From contig JANXMD010000246.1 in assembly GCA_025354845.1 (NCBI GenBank), positions 1-6,267 on the forward strand: 6,267 bases of DNA. The letters run 5' to 3'. Positions 1 through 5,087 of the stretch are shown here, one piece after another. The notes beneath the pieces were generated by a model, which worked only from the letters and a program-made list of their open reading frames with translations, was not told the DNA's origin and searched no databases. Position 1 is the first letter of the stretch. Every line of letters starts with the position of its first letter. This DNA is from Verrucomicrobiota bacterium (GTDB lineage: Bacteria; Verrucomicrobiota; Verrucomicrobiia; Limisphaerales; UBA9464). The position numbers and the translations under genes are program-made.

Positions 1-96
1 GTGATCGGCACCGGCAAGCCGGGTCCGTTCACCGCGAAACTGCTGGCCGGCTTCCAGGCCAAGACCCGCACCGACGGCGAGATCATCTTCGCCTAA
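1..96 (+). CDS. C-terminal end of a class IV aminotransferase (branched-chain or D-amino acid type), partial
   Basis: The window opens inside this gene; only the last 31 codons and a TAA stop are present. The visible residues begin VIGTGKPGPFTAKLLAGF and end in DGEIIFA. The I-G-x-G-x-P-G-P stretch followed by an amphipathic helix matches the C-terminal region of fold-type IV PLP aminotransferases (the IlvE, D-alanine aminotransferase and aminodeoxychorismate lyase superfamily), where it lies next to the cofactor phosphate-binding area. The catalytic lysine and most PLP contacts would lie upstream, so substrate cannot be decided. The GTG at base 1 is an internal Val codon, not a start. The next gene begins 15 bases after the stop, so the two may be co-transcribed. 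The assignment rests on one short motif. Confidence 0.55.
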   Translation: MIGTGKPGPFTAKLLAGFQAKTRTDGEIIFA

Positions 97-111
97 TCCG
101 CGAAACCCTTC

Positions 112-903
112 ATGGCCCCGAACCGCCCTTCCCCGTGGTTCGGGGCCTTTCTCTTTTTCCTCACGCTGATCGCGGCGGTCCAGGCACTCACTCCCGCCCC
201 GTTCGAGACGCACCGCTGTCCCGTTTGTCGGCACTCGTTCGAACCCCTGTTGGCCGGATCGGGCACGCAGACCGGCATGCGTTTGGACTTCCGTCCCCTC
301 GGTCCCATCGCCACGCCCTGGCCGATTCCCGACTGTCCGAAATGCCACAACGTCTGGTTCCCGTCCGAGACAACCCCACTCGTCTCGCGGGAGCTCCAAA
401 CCGTGGCCAAGACAGTTCGTTCCACAAGCTATGTTCGACTGGCCTCGGCACCGAGTTACCACCGTCTGGCCGTCACCTCGGAAGCGCTCAAAAAGCCGGC
501 CCGTGAGCTGGCGATGCTTTGGCTCGCCGCCGGGTGGCAATGGGAAGGCACCACGAATCGCCTCCAGGAACGCGCGTGCCGCAATCAGTGCACCGCATGG
601 CTGGATCGCCATCTCGATTCCAAGTCGGTCAGGAACGGAGCCCCCGATTTTGAAGCCGTGCTGCTGCGTGCGGATCTTTTCCGGCGCGCGGGAGACTTCG
701 ACAACGCCACCGCGTGGCTCAATCGCTGGGCTCCGCAACCGGCATTTCATTCCGGCCTCGCCCCGAGAATCATCGCCCGCCAGCGACTCCTGATCGCCGC
801 CCGGATCCTGAACCCGGAGCCGCTGGAGGACCCATCAATGCGCCGTCCTGGAACCCCGCTCAAAGCGCGCCCGTTGAAACTCGCGCCACCGGCCGGGCAC
901 TAA
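112..903 (+). CDS. Exported zinc-ribbon protein (DUF2225-like) with TPR-like C-terminal half
   Basis: This encodes 263 aa of unknown function. Residues about 9-26 form a hydrophobic stretch (FGAFLFFLTLIAAVQAL), consistent with a signal peptide or N-terminal anchor. A zinc ribbon follows: C36-x2-C39 (CPVC) and C75-x2-C78 (CPKC), 35 residues apart, with an R-x-D-F-R-P segment between them. This arrangement resembles DUF2225 proteins, in which two CxxC knuckles precede helical repeats. Residues about 125-235 are rich in Ala, Leu and Arg; the stretch around 180-205 (FEAVLLRADLFRRAGDFDNA) reads like a TPR helix pair. The last 30 residues are Pro-rich and probably disordered. ATG 112 is chosen because it gives a complete export signal; no Shine-Dalgarno is visible. 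Export plus a cysteine zinc knuckle is uncommon. Role unknown; the coding call is much firmer than the family call. Confidence 0.75.
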   Translation: MAPNRPSPWFGAFLFFLTLIAAVQALTPAPFETHRCPVCRHSFEPLLAGSGTQTGMRLDFRPLGPIATPWPIPDCPKCHNVWFPSETTPLVSRELQTVAKTVRSTSYVRLASAPSYHRLAVTSEALKKPARELAMLWLAAGWQWEGTTNRLQERACRNQCTAWLDRHLDSKSVRNGAPDFEAVLLRADLFRRAGDFDNATAWLNRWAPQPAFHSGLAPRIIARQRLLIAARILNPEPLEDPSMRRPGTPLKARPLKLAPPAGH

Positions 904-941
904 GCCCAAACCCTCGAACATCAACTCAAAGCGGACTCCGG

Positions 942-1283
942 ATGATCTACCGAATCAGCGAACCCCAATTCTGGGCCGATGCGCTGCGACAGGGTTATTA
1001 CGCCAGCCCGGATCTCGCCGCCGAGGGTTTCATCCATTTTTCCGAACGCCATCAGGTGGCGGGTGTCGCACAGCGCTATTACCGCGGCAAGACCGGCATG
1101 ATCCTCCTCCAGGTCGATGAGACGCGCCTCGATCCCGACGTCGAGTGCCGCCGCGAAAACACCACCGGCGGGCGCGAGCTTTTTCCCCATGTGTACGGTC
1201 GTGTTCCCCTTGCCGCGGTGGTGCGGTCCGCACCGTTTCAGTTGCTGGGCGATGGCACCGTGGGGTGGCCCGAGGGGTACTAA
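942..1283 (+). CDS. DUF952 family protein
   Basis: The product is 113 aa, the usual size for this family. Diagnostic features are GFIHFSE at residues 29-35, the Q-x5-R-Y-Y-R-G-K segment around 38-50, the LLQVDETRLDP strand-turn near 55-64, and FPHVYGRVPLAAVV near 81-94. This order (GFIH, then L-x-x-D-x-x-x-L, then FPH-Y-G) is characteristic of DUF952 (Pfam PF06108). No biochemical role is established to my knowledge. I recall suggestions of a fold related to ADP-ribosyltransferases, but cannot verify that here and do not use it in the call. There is no signal peptide or membrane segment, so it is probably cytoplasmic. ATG 942 is chosen because the family homology begins immediately there, although the frame stays open upstream to 714 inside the preceding gene. 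It lies 38 bases after that gene and 54 before the next. Confidence 0.85.
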   Translation: MIYRISEPQFWADALRQGYYASPDLAAEGFIHFSERHQVAGVAQRYYRGKTGMILLQVDETRLDPDVECRRENTTGGRELFPHVYGRVPLAAVVRSAPFQLLGDGTVGWPEGY

Positions 1284-1337
1284 TGCCGCCCTGGCGGAAC
1301 GCTTGCCCGGAACCGGCGGATTCATCAGGTTGTCCCC

Positions 1338-1868
1338 GTGGACGCCCTCGATTCCGCCGACCTGCATCGCGTGAACGCTGCACAGGGCTGGCTGATGCTC
1401 GGATGTCCCGGCGATGCCCAGTCGGAGCTACGATCCCTCTCCCCCGGTGCCGAAATGCATCCCGCGGTGCTCGACCTGCGCTGGCAGGCCTTCGCTCATC
1501 AGGCGAACTGGGCGGCCGCCTTTGCGGTCGCCGAGTTGCTGGTGCGAAACCATCCCGGGTCGCCGTCCGGCTGGATCCATCGCGCCTATTCGGCCCGACG
1601 CATGCCCGGCGGCGGCATTCCGCAGGCGTTCCAATTGCTGCGGCCCGCGGCGGACACCTTTCCCGACGACGAGCTCATCCCTTACAATCTCGCCTGCTAT
1701 TGCGCCCAGGAAAACCGACTCGACGAAGCCTGGACCTGGTACCGCACGGCCTGCGGCTGTGGCGTTGCGACTGAAATCCGGTCCCGCGCGCTGCGCGACG
1801 AGGATCTGCGGCCGATCTGGCCCATGATCGATCAGCTCATCGACCCCAGTTCCGGGAAAAAGGCCTGA
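1338..1868 (+). CDS. Small tetratricopeptide-repeat protein
   Basis: A 176-aa, probably cytoplasmic helical-repeat protein with no signal peptide. TPR-like units can be read at about residues 11-40 (AAQGWLMLGCPGDAQSELRS), 43-73 (LDLRWQAFAHQANWAAAFAVAE), 77-108 (GWIHRAYSARR) and 114-146 (IPYNLACYCAQENRLDEAW). The W-x-x-L-G, W-I-H-R-x-Y and Y-N-L-A-C-Y motifs match a compact TPR family I recognise from Verrucomicrobiota and some other Gram-negative phyla, which typically ends in an acidic D-x-D-L-x-x-[IL]-W segment; here DEDLRPIWPMID at about 154-165 fits. TPRs mediate protein-protein contacts; no partner can be inferred. The start is GTG 1338: no ATG, GTG or TTG lies between it and the in-frame stop at 1281-1283. 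Cysteines 120/122 and 139/141 form two CxC pairs, though nothing shows metal binding. Confidence 0.85.
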   Translation: MDALDSADLHRVNAAQGWLMLGCPGDAQSELRSLSPGAEMHPAVLDLRWQAFAHQANWAAAFAVAELLVRNHPGSPSGWIHRAYSARRMPGGGIPQAFQLLRPAADTFPDDELIPYNLACYCAQENRLDEAWTWYRTACGCGVATEIRSRALRDEDLRPIWPMIDQLIDPSSGKKA

Positions 1869-1913
1869 ACGACCCCGTGCAGCCCGGGCTTCCCCTGTGC
1901 CACCCCAAGCGGC

Positions 1914-1919
1914 TAGATT
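1914..1919 (+). promoter_or_regulatory. Candidate -10 element for psd (possible leaderless transcript)
   Basis: The hexamer TAGATT matches the sigma-70 -10 consensus TATAAT at four of six positions and ends six bases before the psd GTG start at 1926. Transcription about seven bases downstream would begin at or next to the start codon, giving a leaderless mRNA. No good -35 hexamer is visible at standard spacing (the region reads TCCCCT near 1891), and no Shine-Dalgarno precedes the GTG, which fits leaderless initiation but does not prove it. This is pattern reading only. Confidence 0.25.
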
Positions 1920-1925
1920 GCCGCC

Positions 1926-2618
1926 GTGAAGCATCAGGGAAAGGCGCTCAACGCCGCTGCCGTCATTCTGGGGAAGGGCCTCCTGGCCATCCTATTCCTG
2001 GCCGGGTTCTCGGCCTTTGTGTTCCCCAAATCGTTTGGCCTCGCCGCCGTCCTGTGCGCGCTGGGCTTCGGGTTTTTCGCCTTCGTCCTCTGGTTCTTTC
2101 GGGATCCGAGTCCGGTGGTCCCACCGGACCCGGCGCTCATCGTTTCCCCCGCCCACGGCACCGTGGATGTCATCGACGAAACCACCGAGAACGAGGTCAT
2201 GGGCGGCCGCTGCCGCCGAATTTCCATCTTTCTGTCGGTCTTTAACGTCCATGTGCAGCAGTCGCCGGTGGAGGGCACGGTGGTGTACCAGAAGCACACG
2301 CCGGGGCTGTTCCTCAACGCGCTGAAAACCGAGTCGGCCGCGCACAATGAGAATGTGCTCCTGGGCTTCGACGCCACCCGCTCGCCCGGAGTGCGCATCG
2401 GCGTCCGGCTGATCACCGGCCTCATCGCCCGCCGCATCGTTCCCTGGACTCGCATGGGCGACGTGATCGCGAAGGGCGAACGCATTTCGCTCATCCAGTT
2501 CGGATCCCGCGTGAACGTTTACCTGCCGCTTCAGTCGGAGATCCGGGTCAAGCTCGGCGACAAGGTGTTTGGCGGCCAGACGGTCGTGGGCCGCCTCCTC
2601 GGAGCCAAATCCTCGTGA
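1926..2618 (+). CDS. psd: Phosphatidylserine decarboxylase proenzyme (short form)
   Basis: Converts phosphatidylserine to phosphatidylethanolamine and CO2 at the cytoplasmic membrane, using a pyruvoyl group made by self-cleavage. The product is 230 aa, the size of the short Psd class. Two hydrophobic segments (about 12-34 and 37-58) anchor the N-terminus. Family motifs follow: SPAHGTVDVID (74-84), FLSVFNVHVQQSPVEG (102-117), ESAAHNENV (136-144) and LIQFGSRVNVYLP (189-201). The last carries the G193-S194 processing site, so S194 should become the pyruvoyl residue and the alpha chain would be 194-230. H109 sits where the Psd catalytic His is expected. Oddly, the usual SPADG reads SPAHG, placing H77 where the catalytic Asp normally lies. 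The start is GTG 1926, the first start giving the full membrane segment. The stop overlaps the pssA start, so the two are almost certainly translationally coupled. Confidence 0.95.
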   Translation: MKHQGKALNAAAVILGKGLLAILFLAGFSAFVFPKSFGLAAVLCALGFGFFAFVLWFFRDPSPVVPPDPALIVSPAHGTVDVIDETTENEVMGGRCRRISIFLSVFNVHVQQSPVEGTVVYQKHTPGLFLNALKTESAAHNENVLLGFDATRSPGVRIGVRLITGLIARRIVPWTRMGDVIAKGERISLIQFGSRVNVYLPLQSEIRVKLGDKVFGGQTVVGRLLGAKSS

Positions 2619-3508
2619 GTGCATCGCCCCCATCGGCCGCCCCCGGCAATGACGGCAAGCTGAAAATCTATCTCCTGCCCAACCTGTTCACGGCGGGAAA
2701 CCTCTTCTGTGGATTCCTGGCGCTCACCCGCATCGTGGAGGCGGATCCCGAAGCAGCCGATTTCAACGCGATCATTCGCACGGCGCTCGCCTACATCCTG
2801 CTGGCCTGCATCCTCGATCTCCTCGACGGCCGAGTGGCCCGGATGGGCGGCTTTGAGTCGCCCTTCGGCCGCGAGTTCGATTCGCTCGCCGACATCGTTA
2901 GTTTCGGCGTGGCGCCGGCGTTTCTAGTGCATCGCATCGTGCTCAAGCCGGTCTTCGTTAACCACCCTCAGGTCGGCTGGTTTATCGCCTCCATTTACGT
3001 CATCTGCGGCGCCTTCCGCCTGGCGCGCTTCAACTGCCTGGCCGCCCAGGCCGGAACCGGAGGCGGCAAATACTTCCTCGGTTTCCCCATCCCCGCCGCC
3101 GCCGGAATGGTGGCGTCGCTCACGCTCTTCCTGCTGTGGTGGGATGAGAAGCCCTTCCAGGACGTCGAAGGCAGCCGGTGGCGCTACGTGCTCCCGGTGA
3201 TCTTGGTGTTCCTCTCGGCTATGATGGTCAGCGAGGTGAAATACCCGACCTTCAAGAAACTCGACTGGCGAACGCAGCGGCCGTTCGTGAAGACGCTCAT
3301 CATCGTTCTGGTCATTGGATTCTTGCTGTTGCTGTGGAAGAAAGTCCTCCCGGTCGCCGCTCCCCTCGGGTTCACCGCGTACCTGATCTATGGGTTCGTC
3401 CGGCCGAGCATTTCGCGGGAAATGCAGCGCGAGATCGAGGTCGATGACGAACCCGACGACGCCGAAGACGGAATCGATTCCGCCTCCGGCCCGACGGGAA
3501 CCCGCTGA
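2615..3508 (+). CDS. pssA: CDP-diacylglycerol--serine O-phosphatidyltransferase
   Basis: Transfers phosphatidyl from CDP-diacylglycerol to L-serine, giving phosphatidylserine, the substrate of Psd encoded just upstream. This is an integral membrane CDP-alcohol phosphotransferase. The signature D-G-x2-A-R-x8-G-x3-D-x3-D is complete: D71, G72, A75, R76, G85, D89, D93, with an additional D68. The N-terminal YLLPNLFTAGNLFCGFLA (19-36) is typical of bacterial PssA, and CGAFRLARFN (131-140) and FLGFPIPAAAG (154-164) are further family blocks. Hydrophobic helices lie at about 54-70, 92-110, 121-136, 157-175, 191-206, 227-241 and 247-262. At 297 aa it is slightly long; residues 274-286 form a very acidic tail (EIEVDDEPDDAED). 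GTG 2615 overlaps the psd stop by four bases (GTGA) and has GGAG ten bases upstream at 2601-2604, one of the few plausible ribosome-binding sites in the window. Confidence 0.95.
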   Translation: MSASPPSAAPGNDGKLKIYLLPNLFTAGNLFCGFLALTRIVEADPEAADFNAIIRTALAYILLACILDLLDGRVARMGGFESPFGREFDSLADIVSFGVAPAFLVHRIVLKPVFVNHPQVGWFIASIYVICGAFRLARFNCLAAQAGTGGGKYFLGFPIPAAAGMVASLTLFLLWWDEKPFQDVEGSRWRYVLPVILVFLSAMMVSEVKYPTFKKLDWRTQRPFVKTLIIVLVIGFLLLLWKKVLPVAAPLGFTAYLIYGFVRPSISREMQREIEVDDEPDDAEDGIDSASGPTGTR

Positions 3509-3523
3509 ACTGATTCCGCGCGG

Positions 3524-4186
3524 ATGATCGACTGGGGAGACATCGCCCTCGCGGGAGGACTGGGATTGCTGGCCGGGTTCATCACCTCGGCCCTCGGCGG
3601 CCCCATCAACGTCACCATCGTCAACGAAAGCGCGCGCAACGGATTCTTGCGCTCGTTCCTCATCGCCGTCGGCGCGGTGGTCATGGAAACCATCTACTGC
3701 GGCGTGGCCTTCGCCGGATTCTCCAGCTTCTTCCTCACCCGCAATGTCCAGGCGGCCATGCAGCTGGCCAGCTTCGTCCTCGTGCTGTGGCTGGGCATCA
3801 AATACCTGTTCGCTGGCCACGTCCCCGGGGAGGAGCGCGGGATCGCTCTCGTCGAAAAGCGGTTGCATCCGCACACCGCATTCTGGATTGGCTTCGTGCG
3901 CGTCCTGGCCAACCCCGGGGTCCTGCTCCTGTGGCTGGGCATCACGGCGTCGCTTCTCTCCCATGGCGTCCTGGATCCCCACTGGCGGTCGCGAATGACC
4001 TTTTGCGCCGGCGTGGCGCTCAGCGGATTGATCTGGTTCGCCGGGGTGAGCTGGGGCGTGTCCCGCGGACACGGACGTTTTTCAGGCGGCGGGCTCCGAC
4101 GGATCTCCCAGGCGAGTGGCATCGTCCTCCTCGGCACTGCGGTGGTCATCGCCTACCGGCTGACCCATCTTCTGGCGCGAGGCTGA
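3524..4186 (+). CDS. LysE/RhtB-family membrane transporter
   Basis: A 220-aa polytopic inner-membrane protein with about six hydrophobic segments (about 8-30, 43-70, 79-97, 118-142, 158-179, 196-214). The N-terminal GFITSALGGPINVTIVNESA (18-37), with G-P-[IN]-N followed by N-E-x-A-R-x-G, matches the start of LysE-type exporters, which export amino acids or related small molecules. The second helix contains a Gly and Glu (VGAVVMETIYCG) at the usual family position, and FVRVLANPGVLLLW (124-137) is the internal repeat block with its Asn-Pro-Gly. The substrate cannot be told from sequence. It begins 15 bases after pssA, so it is probably the third gene of the phospholipid operon; export of a serine- or ethanolamine-type compound is conceivable but speculative. 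ATG 3524 is the first start and gives a complete first helix; no Shine-Dalgarno is visible. Confidence 0.82.
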   Translation: MIDWGDIALAGGLGLLAGFITSALGGPINVTIVNESARNGFLRSFLIAVGAVVMETIYCGVAFAGFSSFFLTRNVQAAMQLASFVLVLWLGIKYLFAGHVPGEERGIALVEKRLHPHTAFWIGFVRVLANPGVLLLWLGITASLLSHGVLDPHWRSRMTFCAGVALSGLIWFAGVSWGVSRGHGRFSGGGLRRISQASGIVLLGTAVVIAYRLTHLLARG

Positions 4187-4386
4187 GTGCGCAAGGCGTT
4201 GCCAATCAGCGGACCTCCAGACCGGTATCGCGTCCGCTCATCCCCGCAGTAACCGAAGCGGCAGCTCCCACGTCTCTACTGGCAACACGGATCGACTTGG
4301 ATGGGAGGATCCCCTCCCCGGATCCGCGACAGTGACCGTCGGTTCCATCGCAGTTCACACACACTTCACTTCAACGCATCTCGTTT
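4187..4386 (+). other. Intergenic region between the transporter and the secreted Spy-like gene
   Basis: About 200 bases with no credible gene. It separates the psd-pssA-transporter unit from the next gene, so it should hold that gene's promoter and 5' leader. A GC-rich inverted repeat (GGGAGG at 4303-4308, CCTCCC at 4313-4318) and two GGATCC hexamers (4307-4312 and 4319-4325 region) occur together, but no T-tract follows. The last 40 bases before ATG 4387 are pyrimidine-rich with CA repeats and carry no Shine-Dalgarno. I see no convincing -35/-10 pair. Confidence 0.5.
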
Positions 4387-4923
4387 ATGAAACACGCTTC
4401 CTTGCTTCGTAGTGCCCTGGCCGTTCTGGCCGCCACGTCGCTCTATCAATCCATGCCCCTCCTCGCGCAGAACGCCGGTGGGGGCGCCGGCGGTGGTGCC
4501 GCTGGCGCAGCCGGTGGGGGCGGGCAAGGCCGCCGTGGCGGGGGTCCGATGGCCAATCTTTCCGACGAGCAGCGCGAGGCCCTGCGCACGCTGAGCACGG
4601 ACACCCGCGAGCTGAACACCAAGCTTTCCGAAGCTCGCAAGGAGCTGAACGGTGCGGTGTATGCGGAGACCATCAACGAGGCCACCATTCGTGAGAAGTC
4701 AGCCGCCGTGGCCAAGATCGAGGCCGACGTCGCCGTGGCCCGCGCCAAGGGATTCGCCAAGATCCGCGACAAGTTCACCGCCGAGCAGATCGACGGCTTC
4801 AAGAACATGCCCGGCTTTGGCGGCGGCGGCTTCGGCGGACGTGGCGGTGGTGGTGGTGGCGCTGGCGGAGCCGGCGGGGGCAATCGCCGCCAAGGTGGCG
4901 GCGCTGGTGGCCAGGCCCAGTAA
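4387..4923 (+). CDS. Secreted Gly-rich protein with a Spy/CpxP-like helical core
   Basis: A 178-aa exported protein. Residues 1-28 are a classic signal peptide: K2, a hydrophobic core at about 10-19 and a likely cleavage near LLAQ-NAGG. The mature protein has three parts: a Gly/Ala-rich arm (30-54), a charged helical core (about 56-142) and a second Gly-rich arm (143-178). The core opens with ANLSDEQREALRTL and closes with FTAEQIDGFKNMP; this pair of L/F-[ST]-x-E-Q motifs flanking an Arg/Glu/Lys-rich helix is typical of Spy/CpxP/ZraP (LTxxQ) periplasmic proteins, which act as chaperones or stress modulators. The mature chain contains no Cys or His, so a heavy-metal-sensor label would be unsupported. 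The arms contain RRGGG, GRGGG and NRRQGGG. ATG 4387 is chosen for the intact signal peptide. The gene stands alone, and a hairpin follows about 60 bases later. Confidence 0.75.
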   Translation: MKHASLLRSALAVLAATSLYQSMPLLAQNAGGGAGGGAAGAAGGGGQGRRGGGPMANLSDEQREALRTLSTDTRELNTKLSEARKELNGAVYAETINEATIREKSAAVAKIEADVAVARAKGFAKIRDKFTAEQIDGFKNMPGFGGGGFGGRGGGGGGAGGAGGGNRRQGGGAGGQAQ

Positions 4924-4982
4924 AGCCGGGAATACCCCGGGGCCGAGTCCTTTTCGGTTAGAGTGAGTCAACTAGTTGTGGC

Positions 4983-5014
4983 ACGGGCCGTTCTCGAAAC
5001 CGGGGACGGCCCGT
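4983..5014 (+). terminator. Probable intrinsic terminator after the Spy-like gene
   Basis: A perfect nine-base inverted repeat, ACGGGCCGT (4983-4991) and ACGGCCCGT (5006-5014), encloses a 14-base loop. The stem is very GC-rich and is followed by TTGCGTTTCC, a weak and interrupted T-tract. It starts 60 bases after the stop at 4923 and ends 73 bases before kdsA, as expected for a terminator between two separately transcribed genes. The imperfect T-tract leaves open an attenuator, or a hairpin that protects the 3' end of the mRNA. Confidence 0.5.
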
Positions 5015-5030
5015 TGCGTTTCCGCTCCGC

Positions 5031-5086
5031 GAATTCGGTGCCACGGTTTTTCGTGTCGGCCGACGGAATTCCGGGCAGAATTCGGG
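5031..5086 (+). promoter_or_regulatory. Palindrome-rich leader of kdsA, candidate regulatory region
   Basis: Three GAATTC hexamers occur at 5031-5036, 5066-5071 and 5078-5083, each followed by C/G-G residues. Two perfect ten-base palindromes abut, sharing one base: GTCGGCCGAC (5055-5064) and CGGAATTCCG (5064-5073). All lie in the 57 bases before the kdsA start, where promoter and operator sites are expected. No recognisable -35/-10 pair or known operator is visible, so a regulatory role is inference. Confidence 0.2.
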
Positions 5087-5087
5087 C

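Noticed and set aside
714..941. Upstream extension of the DUF952 reading frame
   Set aside because: It lies mostly inside the zinc-ribbon gene, its translation looks like out-of-frame sequence (Pro/Arg/Ser-rich), and the family homology starts at ATG 942.
1145..1774. Open frame of 209 codons on the + strand overlapping the DUF952 and TPR genes
   Set aside because: The product is Arg/Pro-rich with no domain and crosses two genes with clear family matches in another frame.
2924..4072. Long open frame of 382 codons on the minus strand across pssA and the transporter gene
   Set aside because: It is antisense to two genes with clear family motifs. Its translation is rich in His, Asp, Glu, Gln and Arg with no recognisable domain, the usual shadow of GC-rich coding DNA.
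4303..4325. GC-rich inverted repeat with two GGATCC hexamers, considered as a terminator
   Set aside because: The stem is only six bases and no T-tract follows; it lies more than 100 bases after the transporter gene. It may be chance in GC-rich DNA.
3787..4335. Open frame of 182 codons across the end of the transporter gene and the intergenic region
   Set aside because: Arg/Pro-rich out-of-frame translation, no domain, and it overlaps the transporter, whose motifs are clear.
4460..4920. Gly-codon-rich stretches in the Spy-like gene, considered as a tandem DNA repeat
   Set aside because: They are irregular runs of GGC/GGT/GGG codons that keep the reading frame; there is no fixed repeat unit.
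4926..4954. Short CCGGG/CCCGG hairpin with TTTT ten bases later, considered as the terminator of the Spy-like gene
   Set aside because: The stem is five bases and the T-run is displaced; the nine-base stem at 4983-5014 is a better candidate.
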